Made by a program: the position numbers and the translations under genes
In this document: positions 1-7,934 of the stretch, piece by piece
Layout of the letters: every line of letters starts with the position of its first letter
Position numbering within the stretch: the stretch's first letter is position 1
Notes under the pieces: generated by a model
What the model saw: only the letters and a program-made list of their open reading frames with translations
Told to the model about the DNA's origin: nothing
Database searches by the model: none
Assembly (NCBI RefSeq): GCF_008630535.1
Contig: NZ_VWPH01000006.1
Span: 186,001-250,000, forward strand
Length of the DNA stretch: 64,000 nucleotides
Source: Saccharopolyspora hirsuta
GTDB lineage: Bacteria; Actinomycetota; Actinomycetes; Mycobacteriales; Pseudonocardiaceae
Direction: 5' to 3'

Positions 1-232
1 CGGTGCCGGGCCCCAGCTCGACCACCACGGGCGTGCCGGTGGTGGGCACCACCTGGGCGACGGTCGCCGCGACGGCGGCCGAGGTCGGGGTGGCGGCACC
101 GACCATCCTGGGGTTGCGGACCGCGGTCCGGAGGAAGGTCCGGTACTCGCCGAGCTTGCGGTTGGCGGTCCGGGCTACCCGGTCCAGCCACGGCGCGGTG
201 CGCGGGTCGCGTTGGTCCTGCTGGGATGTCAC
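1..232 (-). CDS. Class I SAM-dependent methyltransferase, N-terminal part (runs off the window)
   Basis: Only the first 77 codons are present; the gene continues beyond position 1. The visible protein starts MTSQQDQRDPRTAPWLDRV and ends in VVELGPGT, which fits motif I (the S-adenosylmethionine-binding glycine loop) of class I methyltransferases. A segment of this kind before an early motif I (FLRTAVRNPRMVGAATPTS) is typical of phospholipid/rRNA-adenine-type methyltransferases that modify lipids, but the substrate cannot be told from this part. The GTG start at 232 is chosen because a GAGGAG ribosome-binding site lies about 6 nt upstream. It is divergent from infA. Confidence 0.7.
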   Translation of the reverse strand, partial: MTSQQDQRDPRTAPWLDRVARTANRKLGEYRTFLRTAVRNPRMVGAATPTSAAVAATVAQVVPTTGTPVVVELGPGT

Positions 233-615
233 GCTGCTCCTCGGTTCTCCCCTGTTGTGGGCCTCGACCGCGGTGTCGATGATTGATCGAACGTAGTGAG
301 GCCGGGAGCGCCCCCGCAAGCCGCCGCGGTGACGCAGTGACCCGAGCGTGGAAGTTCGGTTACCCTGCGTGTGCGGAACCGCGTTGAGCTGCCCCGATGT
401 GGAGGGGCGAATCGGCGGCGCGTACGATGGAACATCGGCGCGCTCCTGGCGTCGGTTCGTTGTGCCTGGTTAACCGTTCCCGAGTGTGCGGGACGGGACT
501 TCCGCGGTGTACCGGACCGGGGGCAGGTGTGCGTCCGTCGCGGGTGCCGGGGCCTCCGGTGCCGGCGGCAGGGACTTAGGTCCGCAAACCGTCACCGTCA
601 CGAAACGCGGAGGAC
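233..615. promoter_or_regulatory. Divergent intergenic region upstream of infA
   Basis: These 383 bases separate the methyltransferase from infA and must hold promoters in both directions. A TACGAT hexamer near 423-428 and a TTACCCT near 360-366 could be -10 elements for the ribosomal operon, but neither has a convincing -35 partner. The stretch from about 525 to 580 is very G+C rich and can fold on itself. I see no gene and no RNA gene here. Confidence 0.3.
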
Positions 616-837
616 ATGGGCAAGAAAGACGGGGCCATTGAGGTCGAGGGTCGGGTGATCGAGCCACTCCCCAACGCGATGTTCCGCGTCGAGTTGGAGA
701 ACGGCCACAAGGTCCTCGCACACATCAGTGGCAAGATGCGCCAGCACTACATCCGCATCCTGCCTGAGGACCGGGTCGTGGTGGAGCTCTCGCCGTACGA
801 CCTTTCCCGTGGGCGCATCGTCTACCGCTACAAGTGA
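616..837 (+). CDS. infA: Translation initiation factor IF-1
   Basis: The 73-residue protein is full length for IF-1, a single S1/OB-fold domain that binds the 30S A site during initiation. The start [16 protein letters not shown] and end [10 protein letters not shown] are textbook IF-1. An AGGAC-type ribosome-binding site (GGAGGAC) directly precedes the ATG. It heads the block rpmJ-rpsM-rpsK-rpsD-rpoA-rplQ, the usual actinobacterial order. Confidence 0.98.
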   Translation: MGKKDGAIEVEGRVIEPLPNAMFRVELENGHKVLAHISGKMRQHYIRILPEDRVVVELSPYDLSRGRIVYRYK

Positions 838-891
838 CCTCCACGGTGTTCGGGGGATCCCGGACACGCGTTCGAGCAGGAGAGCACGACC

Positions 892-1005
892 GTGAAGGTC
901 CAGCCGAGTGTGAAGCGAATCTGCGACAAGTGCCAGGTCATCCGCCGTCACGGGCGGGTGCTGGTGATCTGCGACAACGCCCGACACAAGCAGCGTCAGG
1001 GCTGA
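892..1005 (+). CDS. rpmJ: 50S ribosomal protein L36
   Basis: This 37-residue gene is easy to miss. It reads [20 protein letters not shown], continues with ..[11 protein letters not shown] and ends in TGA. The Cys-X2-Cys and later Cys/His residues are the zinc ribbon of the C+ form of L36. The GTG start at 892 follows AGGAGAG by about 8 nt. It lies 54 bp after infA and 151 bp before rpsM, the expected place. Confidence 0.97.
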   Translation: MKVQPSVKRICDKCQVIRRHGRVLVICDNARHKQRQG

Positions 1006-1156
1006 GCTCGCACCAGTCGCGAAACGACAAGTGAAGGAACTCCCGCCACCAATCGACCCGTGAGTGGGTCGGCTGACCCCCGGACCAGGCCGGGGCCCCG
1101 CTGCTGCGGGGACGGGGCGGGAGCAGACCTGGACTGACAGAAGGAGAAGGAGCCGC
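1006..1156 (+). promoter_or_regulatory. Leader between rpmJ and rpsM with two stacked hairpins
   Basis: The 151-bp gap contains two adjacent G+C-rich hairpins: CCCCGG/CCGGGG at 1078-1095 and CCCCG/CGGGG at 1096-1111. Neither is followed by a T-run. They could be an internal leader for rpsM or a site of translational feedback. The function is inferred only from position and structure. Confidence 0.35.
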
Positions 1157-1534
1157 ATGGCACGGCTCGTCGGAGTCGACCTCCCGCGCGAGAAGCGCAT
1201 GGAGATCGCGCTCACCTACATTTTCGGGATCGGCAAGACCCGGGCGAAGGAGATCCTCGCCGGGACCGGCGTCTCGCCCGACGCCAAGCCGCGCGACCTC
1301 GATGACGAGCAGCTCACCAAGCTGCGCGACTTCATCGAGAACAACTACCGCGTCGAGGGCGACCTCCGCCGCGAGGTCCAGGCCGACATCCGCCGGAAGA
1401 TCGAGATCGGGTGCTACCAGGGGCTGCGGCACCGCCGCCACCTCCCGGTGCACGGGCAGCGGACCAAGACCAACGCCCGCACCCGCAAGGGCCCGAAGAA
1501 GACGGTCGCCGGCAAGAAGAAGGCCAAGAAGTAA
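1157..1534 (+). CDS. rpsM: 30S ribosomal protein S13
   Basis: The 125-residue product has the S13 start [21 protein letters not shown], the helix-turn-helix-like [11 protein letters not shown] and the C-terminal rRNA-binding segment [20 protein letters not shown], followed by a lysine-rich tail. S13 sits in the head of the 30S subunit and contacts the P-site tRNA and the 50S bridge. The ATG at 1157 is preceded by GAAGGAGAAGGAG; an upstream in-frame extension lacks S13 similarity and was not used. Confidence 0.98.
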   Translation: MARLVGVDLPREKRMEIALTYIFGIGKTRAKEILAGTGVSPDAKPRDLDDEQLTKLRDFIENNYRVEGDLRREVQADIRRKIEIGCYQGLRHRRHLPVHGQRTKTNARTRKGPKKTVAGKKKAKK

Positions 1535-1559
1535 GCCTCGCTAGGAGTTAGCTAAAGCT

Positions 1560-1964
1560 ATGCCACCCAAGGCTCGCCAGGGCGCCGTCAAGAAGGTGCG
1601 GCGCAAGGAAAAGAAGAATGTCGCGCACGGTCAGGCGCACATCAAGAGCACCTTCAACAACACCATCGTCTCGATCACCGACCCGACCGGTGCGGTGATC
1701 AGCTGGGCCTCCGCGGGCCACGTCGGGTTCAAGGGCTCCCGCAAGTCCACCCCGTTCGCCGCGCAGATGGCCGCCGAGAACGCGGCCCGCAAGGCCGCCG
1801 AGCACGGCATGAAGAAGGTCGACGTCTTCGTCAAGGGCCCGGGCTCGGGTCGCGAGACGGCGATCCGGTCGCTGCAGGCGGCCGGTCTCGAGGTCGGCAC
1901 CATCCAGGACGTCACCCCGCAGCCGCACAACGGCTGCCGCCCGCCGAAGCGTCGTCGGGTCTGA
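1560..1964 (+). CDS. rpsK: 30S ribosomal protein S11
   Basis: The 134-residue protein carries the S11 core ([50 protein letters not shown]) and the basic end [16 protein letters not shown]11 lies on the platform of the 30S subunit near the mRNA exit. It begins 25 bp after rpsM and is co-transcribed with it and rpsD. Confidence 0.98.
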   Translation: MPPKARQGAVKKVRRKEKKNVAHGQAHIKSTFNNTIVSITDPTGAVISWASAGHVGFKGSRKSTPFAAQMAAENAARKAAEHGMKKVDVFVKGPGSGRETAIRSLQAAGLEVGTIQDVTPQPHNGCRPPKRRRV

Positions 1965-1991
1965 GTCGCGGGAAAGGAGTAAGGAACAAAG

Positions 1992-2597
1992 ATGGCTCGT
2001 TACACCGGTCCCGCGACCCGCAAGTCCCGCCGTCTGAAGGTTGACCTCGTCGGCGGTGACCAGGCGTTCGAGCGCCGCCCGTACCCGCCGGGGCAGCACG
2101 GTCGCGCGCGCATCAAGGAAACCGAGTACCTGCTGCAGCTCCAGGAGAAGCAGAAGGCCCGGTTCACCTACGGCGTGCTCGAGCGGCAGTTCCGCAACTA
2201 CTACGAGGAGGCCAACCGGCGCCCGGGCAAGACGGGTGACAACCTCCTGCAGCTGCTGGAGTCCCGGCTGGACAACGTCGTGTACCGCGCCGGCCTGGCC
2301 CGGACCCGCCGCATGGCGCGTCAGCTGGTCAGCCACGGCCACTTCACGGTCAACGGCAAGCGCGTGAACGTCCCCAGCTTCCAGGTCTCGAAGTGGGACA
2401 TCATCGACGTCAAGCCGAAGTCCCTGGGCACCACGCCGTTCATCATCGCCAAGGAGACCCTGGGCGAGCGTCCGGTCCCGGCCTGGCTCCAGGTCGTGCC
2501 CTCGAACCTGCGGATCCTGGTGCACCAGCGCCCGGAGCGCGCGCAGATCGACACCCCGGTCACCGAGCAGCTCATCGTCGAGCTCTACTCGAAGTGA
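1992..2597 (+). CDS. rpsD: 30S ribosomal protein S4
   Basis: The 201-residue S4 has the N-terminal globular domain (RRPYPPGQHGRAR, LQEKQKARFTYGVLERQFRN) and the S4 RNA-binding domain (RLDNVVYRAGLARTRRMARQ, GHFTVNGKRVNVPS). S4 is a primary 16S binder that nucleates 30S assembly. The N-terminal zinc-binding cysteines of C+ S4 proteins are absent, so this is the zinc-free (C-) form. An AAGGAG-type site precedes the ATG. Confidence 0.98.
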   Translation: MARYTGPATRKSRRLKVDLVGGDQAFERRPYPPGQHGRARIKETEYLLQLQEKQKARFTYGVLERQFRNYYEEANRRPGKTGDNLLQLLESRLDNVVYRAGLARTRRMARQLVSHGHFTVNGKRVNVPSFQVSKWDIIDVKPKSLGTTPFIIAKETLGERPVPAWLQVVPSNLRILVHQRPERAQIDTPVTEQLIVELYSK

Positions 2598-2742
2598 CGC
2601 GTCCCGCCGACGGCCGCCGCTGCGGTCGTCGGCGGCTCGCAGCCAGCGGTGGCGGTGCAGGAATCCGCCACCGGCCCGCGCAACGCGGGCACGCCATTCC
2701 ATCGGCGTCAAATAGCGGGCGCCGTGAGGAAAGGAAAGTCAA
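2598..2742 (+). promoter_or_regulatory. rpsD-rpoA spacer with two hairpins
   Basis: Two inverted repeats fill most of this 145-bp gap: CGCCGACG/CGTCGGCG at 2605-2634 and CGGTGGCGG/CCGCCACCG at 2647-2673. There is no clear T-tract, so partial termination, attenuation or mRNA processing before rpoA are all possible. A GAGGAAAGGA ribosome-binding site for rpoA follows. Confidence 0.4.
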
Positions 2743-3822
2743 GTGCTCATCTCCCAGCGACCCACACTGTCCGAAGAGGTGGTGTCGGAGACCCGCTCCC
2801 GGTTCGTCATCGAGCCGCTGGAGCCGGGCTTCGGTTACACCCTGGGCAACTCGTTGCGCCGCACGCTGCTCTCCTCCATCCCGGGGGCGGCGGTCACCAG
2901 CCTGCGCATCGACGGTGTGCTGCACGAGTTCACCACGATTCCGGGTGTGAAGGAGGACGTCACCGACGTCATCCTGAACATCAAGGAGCTGGTCGTCAGC
3001 TCCGAGGAAGACGAGCCGGTGACGATGTACCTGCGCAAGCAGGGGCCGGGTGAGGTCACCGCCGCGGACATCGTGCCGCCGGCGGGTGTCACGGTGCACA
3101 ACCCCGATCTGCACATCGCCACGCTGAACGCGAAGGGCAAGCTGGAGATCGAGCTCGTCGTCGAGCGTGGTCGTGGCTACGTCCCCGCGATGCAGAACAA
3201 GCAGACCGGCGCCGAGATCGGCCGCATCCCGGTGGACTCGATCTACTCGCCGGTGCTGAAGGTGACCTACAAGGTCGAGGCGACCCGTGTCGAGCAGCGC
3301 ACGGACTTCGACAAGCTGGTCCTCGACGTGGAGAGCAAGCCGTCCATCACCCCGCGGGACGCGGTGGCGTCGGCCGGTCGCACCCTCGTCGAGCTGTTCG
3401 GGCTCGCCCGCGAGCTCAACGTCGATGCCGAGGGCATCGAGATCGGCCCGTCGCCCGCCGAGGCGGACACGATCGCGGCCTACGCGATGCCGATCGAGGA
3501 CCTCGACCTGACGGTGCGCTCCTACAACTGCCTCAAGCGGGAGGGCATCCACACCGTCGGCGAGCTGGTCTCGCGCAGCGAGGCCGACCTGCTGGACATC
3601 CGCAACTTCGGTGCGAAGTCCATCGACGAGGTCAAGATGAAGCTGGCCGGCCTTGGGCTCGCGCTCAAGGACAGCCCGCCCGGGTTCGACCCGTCCGCGG
3701 CGGCTGCCGAGTACCCGTCCGAGGGCTGGTCCTCCGAGGAGGCCACCGTCGGTTCGGTCGGCCCCGTCGAGGACAACGGCTACGACGACGGTCAGGACTA
3801 CGCGGAGACAGAGCAGCTGTAG
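2743..3822 (+). CDS. rpoA: DNA-directed RNA polymerase subunit alpha
   Basis: The 359-residue alpha subunit has the N-terminal dimerisation/assembly domain (about 1-230; [29 protein letters not shown]), a linker and the C-terminal DNA- and activator-binding domain (about 245-315; [19 protein letters not shown]). It then carries an acidic tail of about 40 residues ending [12 protein letters not shown], common in actinobacterial RpoA. The GTG start at 2743 follows AGGAAAGG. Confidence 0.98.
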   Translation: MLISQRPTLSEEVVSETRSRFVIEPLEPGFGYTLGNSLRRTLLSSIPGAAVTSLRIDGVLHEFTTIPGVKEDVTDVILNIKELVVSSEEDEPVTMYLRKQGPGEVTAADIVPPAGVTVHNPDLHIATLNAKGKLEIELVVERGRGYVPAMQNKQTGAEIGRIPVDSIYSPVLKVTYKVEATRVEQRTDFDKLVLDVESKPSITPRDAVASAGRTLVELFGLARELNVDAEGIEIGPSPAEADTIAAYAMPIEDLDLTVRSYNCLKREGIHTVGELVSRSEADLLDIRNFGAKSIDEVKMKLAGLGLALKDSPPGFDPSAAAAEYPSEGWSSEEATVGSVGPVEDNGYDDGQDYAETEQL

Positions 3823-3869
3823 CTGTGTTGCGCGTCCGGGGTTCCGGCGCGCCCTGAGAGGAGCAACCG

Positions 3870-4400
3870 ATGCCCACCCCGACCAAGGGTCCGCGTCTCG
3901 GCGGGTCGCCGGCGCACGAGCGGCTCATCATGGCCAACCTGGCCACCGCGCTGTTCGAGCACGGTCGGATCACCACCACCGAGGCGAAGGCGAAGCGGCT
4001 GCGGCCGATCGCCGAGCGGCTGATCACCAAGGCCAAGAAGGGTGACCTGCACAACCGTCGCGAGGTCCTGAAGACCATCCGCGACAAGGACGTCGTGCAC
4101 AAGCTCTTCGCCGAGATCGGCCCGCACTTCGCGGACCGCCCCGGCGGTTACACCCGCATCATCAAGACGATGCCGCGCAAGGGTGACAACGCGAAGATGG
4201 CCGTCATCGCGCTGGTGACCGAGCAGCTGGTCACCACCGAGGCGGAGGCCGCTCGCGGCACGAAGTTCGCCAAGGACGAGCCGAAGGCGGAGGAGGCCCC
4301 CAAGGCCGAGGCCGCTGAGGCTGCCGAGGCTCCGGCGGAGACCGCCGAGGCCGAGGCCAAGGCCGAGGACACCGCTGCCGAGAAGAAGGACGAGTCCTGA
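3870..4400 (+). CDS. rplQ: 50S ribosomal protein L17
   Basis: Residues 1-120 are ordinary L17 ([47 protein letters not shown]), a protein at the 50S exit-tunnel surface. Residues 125-176 form an Ala/Glu/Lys-rich tail (repeats like [20 protein letters not shown]), lengthening the protein to 176 residues; such tails are seen in other high-GC actinobacteria. A GAGAGGAG site precedes the ATG. Confidence 0.97.
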   Translation: MPTPTKGPRLGGSPAHERLIMANLATALFEHGRITTTEAKAKRLRPIAERLITKAKKGDLHNRREVLKTIRDKDVVHKLFAEIGPHFADRPGGYTRIIKTMPRKGDNAKMAVIALVTEQLVTTEAEAARGTKFAKDEPKAEEAPKAEAAEAAEAPAETAEAEAKAEDTAAEKKDES

Positions 4401-4417
4401 TTCCGGCACGCAGTGCT

Positions 4418-5296
4418 GTGGACGAGCCCGCCGCTCCCGCTGGGGAGGGCGGGCTCGTTCGCGTGCGCCTCGACGTGTCCTACGACGGCACGGACTTCTG
4501 CGGCTGGGCCAAGCAACCGGGTCAGCGCACCGTGCAGGGGCTGCTGGAGGACGCGCTGGCGAAGCAGCCGCCGGGGCGGTCCGTGCCGCGCTCGGTGGTG
4601 GTGGCCGGTCGCACGGACTCCGGGGTGCACGCCTCGGGGCAGGTCGTGCACCTCGACGCGGTGCCGCACGAGCCCGGAGCCGGGCGGATTCCCGTTGACG
4701 CGCAAGGAGTTCCGGACCTGGCGCGGATGGTGCACCGGTGGAACCGGATCCTGCCCGCGGACGTGCGGGTGCTGGGCGCGCGAGTGGTCCCGCAGGCCTT
4801 CGACGCCCGCTTCTCGGCGCTGCGGCGCCACTACCGCTACCAGGTGTCGGACGCGCCCTGGGGCGTCGACCCGCTGCGCCGCCGCGACACCCTCGCCTGG
4901 AACCGCCCGCTGGACGTGACCGCGCTCAACGCCGCGTCGCAGGACCTGTTGGGCCTCAACGACTTCGCGGCGTACTGCAAGCCGCGCGAAGGCGCGACCA
5001 CGGTGCGCGAGCTCCAGCGCTTCGAGTGGGAGCGCGTCGACGACCACCTGATCGTCGCGCACGTGAGCGCGGACGCCTTCTGCCACTCGATGGTCCGGAG
5101 CCTGGTGGGCACCCTCCTGATGGTCGGCGACGGCCGCCGCACCACCCCCTGGCCCGCGGAGGTCCTGACCTCGGAAACCCGCACCACGGCGGTGGCCCCG
5201 GCCCACGGCCTCACCCTGACCGCGGTGGACTACCCGCCGGACGAAGAGCTGGAGGCCCGGGCCGTCCAGACCCGAGCAGTCCGCACCCGTCCCTGA
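4418..5296 (+). CDS. truA: tRNA pseudouridine(38-40) synthase TruA
   Basis: The enzyme isomerises uridines 38-40 of the tRNA anticodon stem. The motifs are [20 protein letters not shown] and [14 protein letters not shown], where the Asp is the catalytic nucleophile; later come [15 protein letters not shown] and [15 protein letters not shown]. With GTG at 4418 the product is 292 residues. A later in-frame GTG at 4463 (codon 16) gives a start nearer the usual TruA N terminus and frees the hairpin at 4422-4458 to act as the rplQ terminator. The gene order rplQ-truA is conserved in actinobacteria. Confidence 0.95.
   Translation: MDEPAAPAGEGGLVRVRLDVSYDGTDFCGWAKQPGQRTVQGLLEDALAKQPPGRSVPRSVVVAGRTDSGVHASGQVVHLDAVPHEPGAGRIPVDAQGVPDLARMVHRWNRILPADVRVLGARVVPQAFDARFSALRRHYRYQVSDAPWGVDPLRRRDTLAWNRPLDVTALNAASQDLLGLNDFAAYCKPREGATTVRELQRFEWERVDDHLIVAHVSADAFCHSMVRSLVGTLLMVGDGRRTTPWPAEVLTSETRTTAVAPAHGLTLTAVDYPPDEELEARAVQTRAVRTRP
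4422..4458 (+). terminator. Strong hairpin after rplQ, overlapping the 5' end of truA
   Basis: The arms ACGAGCCCGCC (4422-4432) and GGCGGGCTCGT (4448-4458) pair perfectly, and the loop contains a further CTCCC/GGGAG stem. It lies 22 bp after the rplQ stop, where a terminator is expected, yet it falls within the first codons of truA if the GTG at 4418 is used. There is no long T-run after it. Confidence 0.65.
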
Positions 5297-5330
5297 CCGG
5301 TTCCCGTCCCGCCGGTGCTCCGGGGTGGAC

Positions 5331-5374
5331 GCGATTTCAATGGAAATCGCACGTCTGATTTCCATTGAAATCGC
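5331..5374. repeat. Family A 44-bp palindromic pair, copy 1
   Basis: Two units, GATTTCAATGGAAATC and its reverse complement, face each other around a short centre (GCACGTCTG) with GC at each end. The unit is itself a near palindrome (GATTTC-N4-GAAATC). It is an A+T-rich island between the convergent genes truA and the WYL regulator. Confidence 0.85.
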
Positions 5375-5444
5375 GGAGGTTCTGCTCAGCCTGGACGACC
5401 TGTCCACATCCCCCGGCGTGTCCGGCACCCGACACGCGGTGGGA

Positions 5445-5514
5445 CCGCAGTTTCAATTGAAACCGCGGACTCCACGCAGCGCGGATCACAGTTTCAATTG
5501 AAACTGCGGATCCG
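5445..5514. repeat. Family A palindromes, CAGTTTC-type, two units
   Basis: Units at 5445-5468 (CCGCAGTTTCAATTGAAACC) and 5482-5514 (core CAGTTTCAATTGAAACTG inside CGGATC/GGATCCG) keep the TTTC-N4-GAAA core but have different flanking arms that still pair. With the 44-bp pair upstream, the first unit closes a composite of about 140 bp that is repeated in inverted orientation at 7709-7850. Confidence 0.8.
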
Positions 5515-5531
5515 GGTGGGGAGGTTCGTGC

Positions 5532-6560
5532 TCAGCGCGTGGCCATCGCGGCCAGGTGGTGGGCGAGGCGTTGGGCTGCTTCTCGGAGCTCCGGGGGGTC
5601 GAGGACCTCCGTTTCGAAGCCGAGGCGGGCTATGTGCATCGCCAGCCAGTCGAGGTCGTCTCCTCCGGCGGTGAGGGTGCACCAGCCTTCTTCGGCTTCT
5701 TCGACCTTCGCGACCTGGGGTGGGACCAGTTCTCGGACTCGGGTCGCGGTGGCTCGGAGGCGTACTCGGGCCAGGTGGCGGTACGGGGCTTCGGAGGTGG
5801 CGCGCTGGACGTAGGCCACCGGGTCCGGGTGTTCTCGGGGGCGGAAGCGCCAGGTCGTCGCCGTCGCGTCGTGCATCCGGTCCAGGCGGAAGGTGCGCCA
5901 GTCGTCGCGGTCGACGTCGAAGGCCATCAGGTACCAGCGGTGACGGGTGGCGACCATGCGGACCGGTTCGACCGTGCGCTCGCGCTCTTCGCCGTTGCGC
6001 GCCGCGTAGCGGAAGCGCACGCGGACGGCGTCGCGGCAGGCCCGGGCGAGGGTGACCAGCAGGTCCGCGTCGATCTCGGTGCCCGGGCCGACGAGGGTGT
6101 CGGTGGCGCCGTGCACCGCTCGGACCTCGGCGCGCAGCCGCGGCGGCATCACCTGGTCGAGCTTCGCCAGCGCGCGCAGCGCTGCCTCGCCGGTCCCGGC
6201 GACCGTGCCGCCGGAGGCCAGGCGCAGCGACACCGCGGTCGCGATCGCCTCCTCGTCGTCGAGGAGCAGCGGCGGTAGCCGGGTGCCCGCGCCGAGCTGG
6301 TAGCCGCCGCCGACGCCCGCCGTCGCGTGCACGGGGTACCCGAGCGCCCGCAAGCGCTCCACGTCGCGCCGCACCGAGCGGTCGGTCACACCCAGCTCGG
6401 CGGCCAGCTCGGTGGCGGTCCAGGACGGCCGCCGCTGGAGCAGCGCCAGCAGCCGTAGAACCCGCTCGGTCGTCGCAGTCCCGCCTCTCCGCGATTTTTC
6501 AGTGGTGGTTGCGTCCGGGAGTGATCTCACGTTTCGCGGTTTCTTGTGGCTGGGTTGCAT
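5532..6560 (-). CDS. WYL-domain transcriptional regulator (HTH_11 + WYL)
   Basis: Residues of about 28-85 form a winged helix (TTERVLRLLALLQRRPSWTA, ELGVTDRSVRRDVERLRALG). The central and C-terminal part is a WYL ligand-sensing domain (VRFRYAARNGEERERTVEPV, RHRWYLMAFDVDRDDWRTFR) followed by a WCX-type tail. Proteins of this YafY-like type sense a small ligand or nucleic acid and regulate nearby genes, here perhaps the divergent DinB-VOC pair. The ATG at 6560 follows AGGGGACC by a few bases, but both site and start lie inside repeat element C (6480-6582), so the true start may be later; the domain itself begins at about residue 28. Confidence 0.85.
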   Translation of the reverse strand: MQPSHKKPRNVRSLPDATTTEKSRRGGTATTERVLRLLALLQRRPSWTATELAAELGVTDRSVRRDVERLRALGYPVHATAGVGGGYQLGAGTRLPPLLLDDEEAIATAVSLRLASGGTVAGTGEAALRALAKLDQVMPPRLRAEVRAVHGATDTLVGPGTEIDADLLVTLARACRDAVRVRFRYAARNGEERERTVEPVRMVATRHRWYLMAFDVDRDDWRTFRLDRMHDATATTWRFRPREHPDPVAYVQRATSEAPYRHLARVRLRATATRVRELVPPQVAKVEEAEEGWCTLTAGGDDLDWLAMHIARLGFETEVLDPPELREAAQRLAHHLAAMATR

Positions 6561-6582
6561 CGCGGTCCCCTGAGATGCGGTT
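6480..6582 (-). repeat. Dispersed element C, copy 1
   Basis: About 103 bp here match 50983-51087 closely: shared blocks include CCCGCCTCTCCGCGATT, CAGTGGTGGTTGCGT, GGTTTCTTGTGGCTGGGTTG and CGGTCCCCTGAG. Both copies lie over the 5' end of a minus-strand gene in the same relative orientation, and on the minus strand both supply AGGGGACC just before a start codon followed by CAACCCAGCCACAAGAAACC. Confidence 0.75.
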
Positions 6583-6670
6583 GATCAGGAGTCGGCGCTG
6601 GGGGCCGATGCGCAGATCCTCGCACGAATCACGGAAGGCACCTGTCCGCAATATCGGTGACGATGTGCGC

Positions 6671-7240
6671 ATGACCGACTGGAACTTCTTGCTCCGCGAC
6701 CAGCTCACCTGGCACTGGAACGCGCAGCTGCGCCCGCGCCTCGACGGGCTCACCGACGACGAGTACTTCTGGGAGCCCGTGCCCGACTGCTGGAACGTGC
6801 GCCCGCGCGGTACCGGGACCGCGCCGATGCAGGGCGGCTCGGGCGCGATGACCATCGACTTCGCGTTCCCGGAGCCCGTGCCGCCGCCGTTCACCACGAT
6901 CGCCTGGCGGCTCGGGCACGTGATCGTCGGCGTCCTCGCGATGCGCAACGCCTCGCACTTCGGCCGCACCCCCACCGACTACTGGTCCTTCGAGTACGCG
7001 GCGACCGCCGCCGAGGCGCTGGAGCAGCTCGACGCGGAGTGCGCCGCGTGGCTCGCCGGGGTGGAATCCCTCGGCGAGGCCGGGCTCGCCGAACCGTGCG
7101 GTGAGGCGGAGGGTCCGTTCGCCGAGCGGTCGATGGCGGAGCTGGTGCTGCACATCCACCGCGAGCTCATCCACCACCTGTCCGAGGTGTGCCTGCTGCG
7201 CGACCTCCACCTGCACGCGAACGGAGCTGTTGTTCGATGA
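6671..7240 (+). CDS. DinB-superfamily protein
   Basis: The 189-residue protein begins MTDWNFLLRDQLTWHWNAQL and has the four-helix DinB/YfiT layout. The three metal-ligand histidines are plausibly in LTWHWN, WRLGHVIVG and HIHRELIHHLSE. Members bind a divalent metal and include mycothiol- or bacillithiol-dependent transferases and many proteins of unknown activity. The ATG at 6671 is used because similarity starts there; no strong ribosome-binding site is seen. It overlaps the next gene by 4 bp (ATGA), so the two are translationally coupled. Confidence 0.8.
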   Translation: MTDWNFLLRDQLTWHWNAQLRPRLDGLTDDEYFWEPVPDCWNVRPRGTGTAPMQGGSGAMTIDFAFPEPVPPPFTTIAWRLGHVIVGVLAMRNASHFGRTPTDYWSFEYAATAAEALEQLDAECAAWLAGVESLGEAGLAEPCGEAEGPFAERSMAELVLHIHRELIHHLSEVCLLRDLHLHANGAVVR

Positions 7241-7698
7241 GCCGCGAGATCCAGCTCACCTTCGACGCGCGCGATCCGCGGGCGCTGTCGGCGTTCTGGC
7301 GCGATGCGCTGGACTACGTGATCCCCGGGCCGCCCGGCGTCGAGCTGGCCGAGGGCGACGATCCGCTTGCCGCGTGGGACGAATTCCTCGCGCGGGTCGG
7401 TGTTCCGGCGGAGGAGCGCAACGCGAGGTCGGCGGTCGAGGACCCGGACGGGCGCGGCCCGCGGGTGTTCTTCCAGCGGGTGCCGGAGGGCAAGACCGCC
7501 AAGAACCGCGTCCACCTCGACATCCGCGCGGCACCCGGGTTGCAGGGCGCGGAGCGGATGGCGGCGCTGGAAGCGGAGTGCGACCGGCTCGTCTCGCTGG
7601 GCGCGACCCGGGTGCGCCGTCACGAGCCCGCTCCGCCGTTCAGCGGCGGGCACATCGTGATGGCCGATCCCGAGGGCAACGAGTTCTGCCTCGACTGA
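7237..7698 (+). CDS. VOC-family (glyoxalase-like) protein
   Basis: The 153-residue protein begins MSREIQLTFDARDPRALSAF and ends FSGGHIVMADPEGNEFCLD, the beta-alpha-beta-beta-beta signature of the Glyoxalase_6/VOC fold. Such proteins bind metals or drugs, or catalyse isomerisation of small molecules. The central phrase KNRVHLDIRA holds a likely metal-ligand His. It overlaps the DinB gene by ATGA, so the two probably act together; the substrate is unknown. Confidence 0.85.
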   Translation: MSREIQLTFDARDPRALSAFWRDALDYVIPGPPGVELAEGDDPLAAWDEFLARVGVPAEERNARSAVEDPDGRGPRVFFQRVPEGKTAKNRVHLDIRAAPGLQGAERMAALEAECDRLVSLGATRVRRHEPAPPFSGGHIVMADPEGNEFCLD

Positions 7699-7708
7699 CC
7701 ACTTCGGA

Positions 7709-7850
7709 CGGACCACGGTTTCAATTGAAACTGTGGTCCGACGGCGTGTCGGGCGCACGACATGCCGAGACCTGTGGACAGGTCGTCCGCGCTGCGGCGG
7801 ACTTCCGCGATTTCAATGGAAATCGGACGTCCGATTTCCATTGAAATCGC
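7709..7850 (-). repeat. Family A composite element, inverted copy
   Basis: Read on the minus strand this block starts with a perfect 44-bp palindrome (7807-7850, centre GGACGTCC), continues through 66 bases containing GGACGACCTGTCCACA and GCCCGACACGCCGTCGGACC, and ends in a CAGTTTCAATTGAAAC palindrome (7709-7740). Its middle is about three quarters identical to 5375-5444 with equal spacing. The block lies between convergent genes. Confidence 0.85.
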
Positions 7851-7885
7851 GTGACCCCGGGGCGGGAGCGGGAGCCCGGGAAGAC

Positions 7886-7919
7886 GAAGGAGCCCCGACC
7901 AGCAGGCCGGGGCTTCTTC
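7886..7919. terminator. Bidirectional terminator between VOC and T7SS genes
   Basis: GAAGGAGCCCCG and CGGGGCTTCTTC form a G+C stem with A/T-rich ends on both sides. It lies between the convergent VOC gene and the minus-strand T7SS pair, so it can serve both. Confidence 0.75.
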
Positions 7920-7934
7920 GCGGAACGTCCAGGA

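Noticed and set aside
6480-6582. Repeat C as a conserved protein-coding segment
   Set aside because: Its two copies enter the downstream genes in different reading phases, so the conservation is at the DNA or RNA level.
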